In this document: one piece after another, positions 55,182 to 64,000 of the stretch
Layout: every line of letters begins with the position of its first letter
How positions within the stretch are numbered: position 1 is the stretch's first letter
From: Succinivibrio dextrinosolvens
GTDB taxonomy: Bacteria > Pseudomonadota > Gammaproteobacteria > Enterobacterales > Succinivibrionaceae
Assembly (NCBI RefSeq): GCF_011065405.1
Contig: NZ_CP047056.1
Span: forward strand, 62,001-126,000
Length of the DNA stretch: 64,000 bases
Direction of reading: 5' to 3'
Translations under genes and position numbers: made by a program
The notes under the pieces: model-generated
Told to the model about the DNA's origin: nothing
The model's input: the letters and a program-made list of their open reading frames with translations, nothing else
Databases searched by the model: none

Positions 55182-55928
55182 ATGAAAGATGTAAAGCTTA
55201 TTGTAAAAGAGATCAAATCTGTAATCGACAGAGAAGGCTTAGAATTTCTTAAAGACCATCCCGATAAAGTTTACGATATATTGATAAAGTCAGATTCTGT
55301 TGATAAGAATACTGCTTTGATTCTCTTTACTTCTATTAAGCAGGAACTACCGACCTTTATGGAGAAAGCTCAATCTGAAGAGGAAATCTTTGAGCATATC
55401 AAATCCTTTGACTTTTATAGTGCAAGTGTATGTGCATTATTAGCAAAGGTCTATGCTGCTCTTTATTCTGATCAGAACAGAAGATCTTGGCTTGACAAAG
55501 TATTTTCTGGAGTTAAATCTTTTCTAAAGAAAGATTTTAAGGTTGTGTGGATTGGTTTTTCAGAATGGTCCTGCGATCAGGGGTATGTTGACTGTCATTT
55601 TAACTCCATGATTACATTACGGGTTAAGGATGAAGCTCTTGTATATAAAGCACTTAAACAGGAACTAAAGGTCAATTCATTTCTCTCTGAAGAAAAAATA
55701 ACTGAAATCTTTTCAAAATCCCTTACCAGTTATCTTGATAATGAATTTAATGATTACTGTTTAGCTGATGACTACTATGAACCTGTCGCTGAAGATTTTG
55801 AAGTTGACTACCATGTGGAAGACTGGTGTAAAGATAATGGATTTGAGATTGTTTCTGTTCAGGGTCATGGTGATACCGGTGGATTTGAATCTAACCATTA
55901 TAGTAAAGGTATTGAACATTATCTTTAA
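55182..55928 (+). CDS. Hypothetical protein, 248 aa
   Basis: A soluble acidic protein with helical N-terminal half (MKDVKLIVKEIKSVIDREGLE) and a C-terminal half with aromatic and acidic residues (YCLADDYYEPVAEDFEVDYHVEDWC). No motif is recognised. It has its own ribosome site (AAGGCGGAG) and stands between the Wadjet terminator and the TOTE-type gene. Confidence 0.5.
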   Translation: MKDVKLIVKEIKSVIDREGLEFLKDHPDKVYDILIKSDSVDKNTALILFTSIKQELPTFMEKAQSEEEIFEHIKSFDFYSASVCALLAKVYAALYSDQNRRSWLDKVFSGVKSFLKKDFKVVWIGFSEWSCDQGYVDCHFNSMITLRVKDEALVYKALKQELKVNSFLSEEKITEIFSKSLTSYLDNEFNDYCLADDYYEPVAEDFEVDYHVEDWCKDNGFEIVSVQGHGDTGGFESNHYSKGIEHYL

Positions 55929-56203
55929 ATGACCAAAGACAATTTTCTGAAATAGGAAAACTATACAGGATCTGTTGATTACAATCCAAAAGAAAAAAGC
56001 TTATTTGAAAAGGTTATTTTATTGATGAGTTAACATCCTACGAAAGAGCGACTTTAAGTGATTTAGAGAATAAAATTAAAGAAGGAGAATATGAATTTTT
56101 ACAAAACAGCGTTGTCCTGGGAAAAATCGTCAGGATTCTTTTTAGTCGTTTTAGCTGGATAAAGTGAAACTCTGGGATGTCTTGTTGTTTGAGGAGATAT
56201 TTG

Positions 56204-59200
56204 ATGGATATTAAGGATGAAATTCTTCTCAGACTGCAGAATACCTTAAATTCAAAAGATAGCTATATTACATATCTTCAAAAGCTCTTAAGAGAGCATG
56301 ATGTTGATTATCAGGACTTTCAGCTTTTTGATAATCCTGTTGACTTGGAGCTTCTGAAACATAACAGTGACGTTGCTTCATCCAAGTCATCAAAGTTTCC
56401 TCCATCAAGTAATAGTCAGTCACAAAATCTGGCATGTAATCAGAATAAAAATATCTGCTCGGAGGCCTCTTCAGTTTCACCTTCAGCTAATTCTAAAGAA
56501 CAGATTCGAGTACAGCCACAATCTTTTTCAGAGCGGCAGCTGCACTCACATCAACGAATCTACCTGCCTCAAATAACCTCTGAACATATCAACAGATTCA
56601 TTTCCTATTTTCATGGTCGAGAAGATGTATATGCCAACAGAGCTGGCAAGAAAAATCCTAAAACAGGTAAATACGGATACTATCCAAAGTGTGCTAATTT
56701 TTTCAAACAGGGGATATGTTTAAAAACTTTAAAAGGGGATAACAATTCTAATTTCAAAATCCCTTCACAGGCCAATCTGCATGCTGCAGATTTATCATCA
56801 GCACAGGCTCCATCCAGCATTACTTTTGATGATAACTATGATACTAATTCTTCTTATTCATTTTCTGAGCGGCCACAGGATTTAAAACATTTAAACATGG
56901 CCTTGAAGGATAAATCACAAAAATTCAGCTGCGCTCAGTGTCAGTTCAGAAAGTATGTTCCTTTATCTCCAAAGGCAGTCTATGAACACTTTTTGGGAAT
57001 GAAAATCAACTGCTCTGATGTAATTGGTATTTATCCTATTCTTCCTGATGAGACCTGCCATTTTCTGGTTTTTGATTTTGATGATCATGGTAATCAGGAA
57101 CAACAGGATCATCAAGATATCAATAATACTCAGTCTAAGTATAAAGAGGAATCTTCTGATACATCTGCTAAATCAAATCAGTCTCAGAACTCAATGACAG
57201 TCAAATTTAAGGTAAATGACTCTGTTATTGAAGATGTACAAGCTTTAAAGCAGATCCTAAATCTTTTCTCAATACCTTATCTGGTTGAACGCTCGCGTTC
57301 AGGTACCGGCTATCACGTATGGCTATTCTTTGAAGAGGCTGTTAAGGTTCAAGTTGCAAGACATTTTGGTAATGCTCTTTTAACTGCAGGAGCCGAGATG
57401 GTTAATCTTAAAAGCTTTAAGACCTATGACAGGATGATTCCGGCATCAGATCATCTCCCTAAAGGTGGACTTGGAAATCTTATAGCACTGCCTTTACAGG
57501 GAATGGCCTTAAGAGAGGGCAACAGTGCTTTTGTTGATGACAATTTTATCCCTTATTCTGATCAGTTCTCTGTACTGTTTAATACAAGAAAGATCCCTAA
57601 ATTGGAAATACAGAGCTTTCTTAGGGACTTTATGATTTCAGAGCGAAATCAGTATGGTCTGTTCTATGAAATGCCTGGTGAGGATAACAATCCCGCTTTA
57701 CCATCATCTCTGTTATCTGTAGTTTCTACAGATTTAAAATATAAATCTAAAAACGATATGTCTGATGCCTCAAATGCATCTGTAAATGATCACAGTTTTA
57801 CTGTTGGCTTGTCTATATCTGATGAACAGATGATAAAGCATGGGATTCAGCTTGATTTATTTACTCAGAATTGTGCCGATACTGTCTTCAAAGGAACTTC
57901 GGTCTTAAAGAAAGAGATTGTATTAAATCCTGAGGATGTCATCGATAAGCTTACCGTTGTTTTGTCTCATAAGCTATTTATCAAGGAGAGTTCTTTAAAG
58001 CCTCGTTTCTTAAATCAGTTAAGGCGGCTTTCATCCTTCATCAATCCTCAATTTTTTATAAACGAGAGAATGGGCTATTCAAATTACGCAACTCCAAGAA
58101 TTATCTCCTGCTTTACTGAGGAAAAAGGGTATATTGGCATACCTCGAGGTCTATTTGATGAGCTTACAAAAAGATTTAACTACTCTCATATAGAATATGC
58201 TTTAGATGACAGACGTAACAAAGGCTCCCGTATAAAAGTAAGCTTTAATGGTCAGCTATTCTCCGAGCAGAAGACTGCTGCAGATACGCTACTTAAATAT
58301 AATCAGGGGATTCTGCAGGCAGCAACAGCCTTTGGCAAAACAGTGGTCGGTGCTTATATAATCTCAAAGCTTAAGGTTAATACTCTGGTCATTGTCCATA
58401 ATGAAGAAATAGCCAATAACTGGTTCAACGATTTTAACCGTTTTCTATCAGTTGATGAGCCTCTTCCTGAATACAAAACAACATCCGGTAGAATCAGACA
58501 CAGAAAATCTGCATACGGATTTTTAAGTTCAAAAAGAAATACTCTAACTTCTATTATTGATGTGGTAATGGTTCAGTCTTTGGGATCTTTAGGAAATATA
58601 AAAAGCCTGGTTAAAAACTATGGATTAGTGATTGTTGATGAGTGTCATCATTCTGCTGCAGAAAGCTATTTTGAGGCTTTATCTCAGATCAATTCATTCT
58701 ATTTCTACGGTTTTTCTGCAACTCCATTCCGAAATGATGGTCTGGAGCGTAAGCTTTTTTATCTGTTTGGACCTGTAAGGTTCAGATATACGGCTTTAGA
58801 TAAGGTTGCTTCCTTAGGTATTCCTCATTATGTAATCAGTCGCTTTATATCTTTTTCATATTATGCCTCATCAGATAACCTGAATCAGATTACAGATACT
58901 CTTTTATCTGATGAAAGACGCAATGAAATTATAATTTCAGATGTTAAAGATGCAATTCTGAATCATAGAACGCCGGTTGTTATTACCAAAAGACTAGAGC
59001 ATGCGAGATTACTTTTTGACCGTTTTAGAGGTGCTGCTCAGAATATTATTCTACTAACCGGTGCATTAAGTGCGGAGGAGAAGCGTAGTGCCAATAATCG
59101 TCTCAAGAACGTTCCTCAAGAGGAATCTTTAATTCTGATTGCAACAGGGCAGTATATCGGCGAAGGCTTTAATTATCCTCGATTGGATACATTGTTTATG

Positions 59201-59875
59201 ACAGCTCCTATTTCGTCCAAGAATAACGTAGAGCAGTATGCCGGAAGATTAAACAGAGATTATTCTGGTAAAGAAGACATAATCATATTTGATTACGTGG
59301 ATAATCAGATTCCGATGTTATCGAATATGTATAAGAAAAGAGTCAGAACCTATCATAAAATCGGTTTTAATCTTGTGGGAGGGCTTTTAAACTATAAAAA
59401 CACTAATGATAAGGTTAAGACCTTCTTTTATACACATGACTATTTACATCAGCTGAGTCTTGATTTAAAGAATGCTCAAAGAGAAATTATCATAAGTTCA
59501 AACTGTAGCGATCCTGCTTCTTATAGAAGGCTTACTGACAGTATCTATGAGCTTCAGCTAATTGGCGTTAAGACTGTTGTTATTACATCCAATATATATT
59601 CCAGTTTTAATGCTGGTATTGATTTCAATACAGATACAGAAAACAGGGCAGTCTTACCTGCTATGTTAAATTCTTCAACAGAAGATATGCTGGAGAACTT
59701 CTGTTACAACTCTGGAATTGCATTTATAAAAAAGGATTATAAAGTTGACTCTTTTATAGTTATTGACAGAAAGCTTATCTGGTATGGCTCTGATTTTATT
59801 GAAGGCGTAAAACGGAGTGATGTTGTAATCAGACTTGAATCAGCTGATGCTGCTGCGGAATTGCTGGAACAGTAA
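56204..59875 (+). CDS. TOTE-type conflict protein: primase, helicase, PLD domain
   Basis: A 1223-residue multidomain protein. After an N-terminal helix and a Ser/Gln-rich linker comes an archaeo-eukaryotic primase-like domain (CHFLVFDFDDH near residue 288, VERSRSGTGYHVWLFFEEA). A SF2 helicase follows (ILQAATAFGKTVVGAYI near 710, VIVDECHHSAA near 811, SATPF near 837, QYAGRLNRDY near 1010). The C-terminal 160 residues are PLD-like (VDSFIVIDRKLIWYGSDF). This is the layout of TOTE conflict systems. The ATG at 56204 follows GAGGAG. A low-complexity insert splits the primase domain. Confidence 0.75.
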   Translation: MDIKDEILLRLQNTLNSKDSYITYLQKLLREHDVDYQDFQLFDNPVDLELLKHNSDVASSKSSKFPPSSNSQSQNLACNQNKNICSEASSVSPSANSKEQIRVQPQSFSERQLHSHQRIYLPQITSEHINRFISYFHGREDVYANRAGKKNPKTGKYGYYPKCANFFKQGICLKTLKGDNNSNFKIPSQANLHAADLSSAQAPSSITFDDNYDTNSSYSFSERPQDLKHLNMALKDKSQKFSCAQCQFRKYVPLSPKAVYEHFLGMKINCSDVIGIYPILPDETCHFLVFDFDDHGNQEQQDHQDINNTQSKYKEESSDTSAKSNQSQNSMTVKFKVNDSVIEDVQALKQILNLFSIPYLVERSRSGTGYHVWLFFEEAVKVQVARHFGNALLTAGAEMVNLKSFKTYDRMIPASDHLPKGGLGNLIALPLQGMALREGNSAFVDDNFIPYSDQFSVLFNTRKIPKLEIQSFLRDFMISERNQYGLFYEMPGEDNNPALPSSLLSVVSTDLKYKSKNDMSDASNASVNDHSFTVGLSISDEQMIKHGIQLDLFTQNCADTVFKGTSVLKKEIVLNPEDVIDKLTVVLSHKLFIKESSLKPRFLNQLRRLSSFINPQFFINERMGYSNYATPRIISCFTEEKGYIGIPRGLFDELTKRFNYSHIEYALDDRRNKGSRIKVSFNGQLFSEQKTAADTLLKYNQGILQAATAFGKTVVGAYIISKLKVNTLVIVHNEEIANNWFNDFNRFLSVDEPLPEYKTTSGRIRHRKSAYGFLSSKRNTLTSIIDVVMVQSLGSLGNIKSLVKNYGLVIVDECHHSAAESYFEALSQINSFYFYGFSATPFRNDGLERKLFYLFGPVRFRYTALDKVASLGIPHYVISRFISFSYYASSDNLNQITDTLLSDERRNEIIISDVKDAILNHRTPVVITKRLEHARLLFDRFRGAAQNIILLTGALSAEEKRSANNRLKNVPQEESLILIATGQYIGEGFNYPRLDTLFMTAPISSKNNVEQYAGRLNRDYSGKEDIIIFDYVDNQIPMLSNMYKKRVRTYHKIGFNLVGGLLNYKNTNDKVKTFFYTHDYLHQLSLDLKNAQREIIISSNCSDPASYRRLTDSIYELQLIGVKTVVITSNIYSSFNAGIDFNTDTENRAVLPAMLNSSTEDMLENFCYNSGIAFIKKDYKVDSFIVIDRKLIWYGSDFIEGVKRSDVVIRLESADAAAELLEQ

Positions 59876-59980
59876 ATTCTGATTGAATTTCAGGATATAT
59901 AATTAATCAAAACAGCTCTTAACTTTTTCTTTTATAATACAAATAAAAGATAACAGATTATCAGAACATCAGGAGCTGTA

Positions 59981-61402
59981 ATGAGCATTTTCTCTGATCC
60001 CATCAAAACCGTAGATCGTCTTTTTGATGAGCTTTCAGACAGCATCAATGAAGGTGTAAACCGTCTCTTTGATAAAGAGATAAAGATTGGAGTAACTGGT
60101 TTTTCCCGAGGAGGAAAAACTGCGTTTATAACCTCTTTAGTAAATACCATTTTAAACTTTGGAAATGAAGGTACCTCTGACAGATTACCAAGATTCCAAG
60201 AATACGAGACATCCGGAATCTATTACGGAGGTATTGCTTCGAATCATGACTTATCTGTTCCAGCCTTTCCTTATCATGAATATTACGATGGACTTGTAAA
60301 GCCAGAGCCTCTCTGGCCTGTTGCAACCGACAATATCAGTGAAATCCGACTTGAAATAAGATTTAGGGAAAATCGTCTTCTGATGCCAGGAGAGCATCGC
60401 AGTCTTTATCTTGATATCTGGGATTATCCTGGAGAATGGCTTATTGATCTAGTGCTGCTGGACCTCTCATATGAGGATTTCAGCAGCATGATGCTATCTC
60501 AGGTTAGAAAACTCTCTTCAATTATTCCTCAAAGTAAAGAGCTTCTAGCTTTAGGAGACAGACTTGACCCCTGTAAGTCACCAGATCCCCGTCTCTTAAA
60601 GGAAAGTGTAGAGCAGTATGTACAGTGGCTTTTAGATTGTAAAAGGGCAGGAATGTCTCTTATAGTCCCAAGCCGTCAGGTGCTTCCGGGAAATCTTTTA
60701 GGTGCTCCTATTATCGAGTTTATGCCATGGCTTTGGGTGATACCATCTTCATATTCAAAGGATTCTCTTTACGGAGTAATGAAAAAAAGATATGACTCCT
60801 ATAAAAAGGATATTGTAGAGAATTTCTATGAAACCATGTTTTCAAAGCTTGACCGCCAGGTGATTCTCATTGACTGTTTTGCAGCACTAAACGGTGGTCG
60901 TGAAGCCTTTGTAAACGTAAATGATACCTTTGAAACCTTACTTAAGAATTTCTCCTATGGCGAGAATAATCTTCTGCAGAGGATATTTTCACCAAAGATA
61001 GACAAGGTTATCTTTGCTGCCACCAAAGCCGACCAGGTCACCTATGACGAGGAGAAACATTTATTATCTCTTTTACGTTCCATGGTTACCTCAGCCTCTC
61101 ATGAAATTCGCGGACAGAGCACTAACTGTCAGTATATGGTGCTCTCTTCAATTGCCGCCACGAAATGTCTTGAGGTTAACTATCAGGGCAGAAATACCCA
61201 GGTACTTTCAACTGGCCGTGAGGGGGATAATTACTTTTATCCTGGCTCAGTTCCATCACAGTGGTCAGAGCAGAGCATGGCAGATTTTCAGAAGCATTTC
61301 ATTATGCGACAGCTACCTCCTCCTCTTATGAATCCTGGTGATCCCATTCCTAATATCAACATGGATGTAATGCTGAGTTATCTTTTAAAGGACAAACTAT
61401 GA
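59981..61402 (+). CDS. ycjX: YcjX-family GTP-binding-like protein
   Basis: A 473-residue P-loop protein: GVTGFSRGGKTAFITSLVN is the Walker A region and LYLDIWDYPGEWLIDL the switch region of the YcjX family. It overlaps the following ycjF-type gene by ATGA, the same pair order as in other gammaproteobacteria. The pair is linked to envelope stress in enterobacteria; its biochemical role is unknown. Confidence 0.85.
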   Translation: MSIFSDPIKTVDRLFDELSDSINEGVNRLFDKEIKIGVTGFSRGGKTAFITSLVNTILNFGNEGTSDRLPRFQEYETSGIYYGGIASNHDLSVPAFPYHEYYDGLVKPEPLWPVATDNISEIRLEIRFRENRLLMPGEHRSLYLDIWDYPGEWLIDLVLLDLSYEDFSSMMLSQVRKLSSIIPQSKELLALGDRLDPCKSPDPRLLKESVEQYVQWLLDCKRAGMSLIVPSRQVLPGNLLGAPIIEFMPWLWVIPSSYSKDSLYGVMKKRYDSYKKDIVENFYETMFSKLDRQVILIDCFAALNGGREAFVNVNDTFETLLKNFSYGENNLLQRIFSPKIDKVIFAATKADQVTYDEEKHLLSLLRSMVTSASHEIRGQSTNCQYMVLSSIAATKCLEVNYQGRNTQVLSTGREGDNYFYPGSVPSQWSEQSMADFQKHFIMRQLPPPLMNPGDPIPNINMDVMLSYLLKDKL

Positions 61403-62493
61403 GTGATTTTAAGGCCGGATTTGAAATCCCTAAAGAGAAACTTCATGAGAAGAAAACTGTTGCCTCAGAATATACCACTGAGCAGGATCATCAGGAGAGT
61501 TTTCAAAAAGGCTTCTATGTAAAAGATGCGGTTAGTGTCAAAGAGATAAAGACAGCTGAAATACCTTCAGAGGAGCTTACTACAGTTTCTTTTGAAGATG
61601 AAAGTGATGAAGAGCAGGAGTTGACGCTTAGAACACGATTCTGGTCAAGTCCTATCTTCATGTTTCTGCTTCTTGTTATTACCATAGGCGGACTACAGGT
61701 ATATGAGCTTATTTCTTCAGCCTTTGAGAAAAGTTCTATCGCCGGATGGTGCTGGTCAGGTGGTATTTCATTTGTACTGTTTCTGGTTATTCTCTCTATC
61801 TTCAGAGAACTGACTTCTGTATGGAAACTGAAGAATACCTATGAGAGCAGAGTTCGCTATGAGAGAACTCTACATCAGGGGACCTCATCTGATGCAGTTG
61901 CCCTCTGTAAAAAGATGTTTAGTGCCAATGATGCTCAATCAAAGGTTCATCTGGAAAGCTTCTTAAAGAAGGTGAAGCCCAACTTCAGTGTTGAGGAGAT
62001 ATTTGATATCTATGAAAGGGAAGTCTTAAGTCCTCTTGATGAGAAAGCCAGGAACATTGTAATAAAACGTTCTCGTGAAACCGGTGTAGTGGTAGCTCTA
62101 AGTCCCATTGCCTGGCTTGATATGGCTTTTTCTCTTGCGCGATCACTGCGTATGGTTCGTGAAATTGCTGAAGTCTATGGCTATCACTGTGGACTGTGGG
62201 GCAGATTTGAGCTTTACAGAAAGATTATACGTAATGTTGTGTTTATCGGCATAGCTGATCTGACCACGGATGCGATTGCAGATGTCATAGGCGCTAAGAC
62301 CTTTGCAAAATTAAGTGCAGCTGTAGGTCAGGGACTTGCCGCCGGCATATATTCCACACGACTTGGCTATATGACCATAAAATCCATAAGACCTCTTCCT
62401 ATTTCAAGAGATAAGCTAAAGCTTGGTGATCTTCGTATGGAGATGATTACAGGAGTGGTTAAATATTTAGGACTTAAGAAAACAACTGATTAG
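61399..62493 (+). CDS. ycjF: YcjF-family membrane protein (TIGR01620)
   Basis: A 364-residue inner-membrane protein: acidic N-terminal cytoplasmic part, two membrane segments (SPIFMFLLLVITIGGLQVYE and WSGGISFVLFLVILSIF), and a C-terminal helical domain (RSRETGVVVALSPIAWLDMAF, GLWGRFELYRKIIRNVVFIGIAD). Coupled to ycjX. Confidence 0.85.
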   Translation: MSDFKAGFEIPKEKLHEKKTVASEYTTEQDHQESFQKGFYVKDAVSVKEIKTAEIPSEELTTVSFEDESDEEQELTLRTRFWSSPIFMFLLLVITIGGLQVYELISSAFEKSSIAGWCWSGGISFVLFLVILSIFRELTSVWKLKNTYESRVRYERTLHQGTSSDAVALCKKMFSANDAQSKVHLESFLKKVKPNFSVEEIFDIYEREVLSPLDEKARNIVIKRSRETGVVVALSPIAWLDMAFSLARSLRMVREIAEVYGYHCGLWGRFELYRKIIRNVVFIGIADLTTDAIADVIGAKTFAKLSAAVGQGLAAGIYSTRLGYMTIKSIRPLPISRDKLKLGDLRMEMITGVVKYLGLKKTTD

Positions 62494-62696
62494 CTGTTTT
62501 TCTTGATTTCTTAATTATAATCCGTGATATCTCAGGCAAATGGTCGTACTGAAAAACAGATGGATAAAGATTTTCTTATTTTTTTATTTGCATTATTGAT
62601 ACATTTTTCCATGTCTAATAGTGGGATAATAAGCTACATTTGCAGATTAGTAGCTTGGAAATATTTGCTAATAAACTTAGTGTTCCATATTTCCTT

Positions 62697-64000
62697 CTAC
62701 TGTTTTTCACTTTCTGATATACCTGCAATCTTATACATTGTAATCTGTCGTTTATTCTTTTCACCATTGAATACACTGGCAATCTGAATCAGTTCTCGGT
62801 CACCAAGATTTTCGTATCCATAGCGTTTTTCAATGAGCTGCTTTTCTGCTTCAGCAAGTTTCTTTTGTTCTTCACTTTCCTTATTTGTGTACTTTAGTTC
62901 AAGCACAACTCTGCGTTTAGAGAAGTTAATAAGAATATCACTTCTTCCTTTGCTGTTATTCTGTTCAATACGAACATCATGATTCTTTCCTAATAGATAA
63001 ACCTGTAGTAATGCTCTAAGTACAGATTCATCATTAACAGGATATTTATCATAGGATAAAGCAGATAAGACCTCGTTGAATAAGGAGATAATTTCATCTG
63101 CAGATCCTCTTTCAATAAGATATCTGTTCTTCAATGAGAAAGCTGCTGTTTGGGTATTAAAGATTTTTAAACTTAGCAGCATGAATAAGGCCGACTTAAC
63201 TTCTCTATTTGCAGGACCTAAGGTTATGTCATATCCGGGAACTATTTCGGACTTTAAGGTTAAATATCCGGTCTGACACATCAGAACATTCTCGTTGATA
63301 TCAATGAGAGAGGTCGGATTCTTAAAATCGTTGTATGGAATTGAAATTTCAGAATTAAGCAGTTTCTCTATATCAAGATTATGAGACTCCATGTAATTCA
63401 TAAGAATAGATGGAAGTCCTCCTACGTCATACCAATAGTCTCCAAATTCCACACATTTTTTTCTGTATATGGACTGAAGAAAAACATTTACAGAATAGGT
63501 TGAGAATACCTTATTCTTATGAAATTCATCAAAACTGAAGCCATCATAATTATCAGCGATTCTGTCAACAAACTCATCTATTTCTTCTTTTGTAATACAG
63601 TCCGCTGATTTTCCTTTCTCATAAGAAATACCTAGCTTAAGATAATCATCATAGAATTTCTTGATCTCATCTCGGGTAAAGCCAATCATAGAGGAATAAT
63701 CATTTTCATAGCTTAAATCCATAATATCAGAGCCAACCGAGAAGATTGATACATCCTTAAGACGGGTTACTCCAGTAACAGCCATGAATTTAATCTGCCT
63801 TTTACCTTTTAATACTCCATAAAAATCTCTGATACAGATTCTGAATTTCTCATACAGTTCTGGATTATTGATGTTAGCTGTCATCTGTCGATCATATTCA
63901 TCGATAAGAAGAACAATCTTTATATTTTCCGGCATAACCGTAAAAATATTTCTTATCAGATTATTTGGTTCATTATCGTCTGTATAACCTTCGATTCCAT
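62697..64000 (-). CDS. AAA-ATPase-like/PD-(D/E)XK nuclease protein, N-terminus outside the window
   Basis: At least 434 codons, open to the right edge (the frame continues upstream of the ATG at 63935 as GYTDDNEPNNLIRNIFTV). VLLIDEYDRQM is the Walker B-like block of the AAA-ATPase_like family; ISIFSVGSDIMDLS and NYDGFSFDE follow. The C-terminal domain has GRSDILINFSKRRVVLELKYTN, a PD-(D/E)XK-type D...ExK site. Such proteins (the DUF1703 group) are multi-copy in many gut anaerobes; their role is unclear. Confidence 0.8.
   Translation of the reverse strand, partial: GIEGYTDDNEPNNLIRNIFTVMPENIKIVLLIDEYDRQMTANINNPELYEKFRICIRDFYGVLKGKRQIKFMAVTGVTRLKDVSIFSVGSDIMDLSYENDYSSMIGFTRDEIKKFYDDYLKLGISYEKGKSADCITKEEIDEFVDRIADNYDGFSFDEFHKNKVFSTYSVNVFLQSIYRKKCVEFGDYWYDVGGLPSILMNYMESHNLDIEKLLNSEISIPYNDFKNPTSLIDINENVLMCQTGYLTLKSEIVPGYDITLGPANREVKSALFMLLSLKIFNTQTAAFSLKNRYLIERGSADEIISLFNEVLSALSYDKYPVNDESVLRALLQVYLLGKNHDVRIEQNNSKGRSDILINFSKRRVVLELKYTNKESEEQKKLAEAEKQLIEKRYGYENLGDRELIQIASVFNGEKNKRQITMYKIAGISESEKQ

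Noticed and set aside
62524-62787. 87-codon plus-strand frame with hydrophobic residues
   Set aside because: It overlaps the well-supported minus-strand nuclease gene at 62697 and has no family pattern.

Overview
The window is AT-rich DNA from a Gram-negative bacterium. It carries lipopolysaccharide genes (kdsC, msbA, an undecaprenyl-phosphate sugar transferase, a dTDP-sugar set) and the gammaproteobacterial pair ycjX-ycjF. The AT-richness, gene content and heavy insertion-sequence load would fit an anaerobic gammaproteobacterium such as a Succinivibrionaceae member, but that is inference. I saw no rRNA, tRNA or CRISPR array.

Layout. 1-6.5 kb: insertion sequences around a small deaminase-toxin/immunity-like pair; an IS630 copy sits inside an IS4-like transposase. 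6.6-10.8 kb: defence genes (OLD-type nuclease, Septu-like ATPase plus HNH nuclease). 11-25.7 kb: surface polysaccharide genes (kdsC, msbA, sugar-phosphate transferase, two glycosyltransferases, 3-amino-sugar genes, rfbACB). This block is interrupted between kdsC and msbA by an ISAs1 element with perfect ends and by an RloA/RloB (AbiL-like) pair. 26-32 kb: toxin-antitoxin modules (HigBA-like, a HicB without HicA, a DUF3990 toxin/XRE regulator pair split by an iscB gene, BrnTA with a toxin gene that has lost its start codon). 32-46 kb: two IS110 transposases, then a tnpB gene cut in two by an 8.7-kb transposon (element A, 36062-44781), which itself contains a second transposon (element B, 37005-41286). 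46-60 kb: a complete type I Wadjet operon (jetABCD) coupled to an AlbA/Schlafen-type ATP-binding gene, an unknown gene and a TOTE-type primase-helicase-PLD protein. 60-64 kb: ycjX, ycjF and the start-truncated end of an AAA-ATPase/PD-(D/E)XK gene.

The most striking observation is the nested pair of transposons. Exact target duplications (7 bp for A, 5 bp for B), long imperfect terminal repeats and restoration of the tnpB reading frame define both elements. They share one gene plan: DUF6431-like zinc-ribbon protein, DDE transposase, AAA ATPase, acidic coiled-coil protein. Just upstream of the first gene each has a perfect-stem hairpin. The two stems differ in sequence but the loops share CCAAAGTTTTC, as expected of a conserved structured element. 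I do not know a described role for this hairpin.
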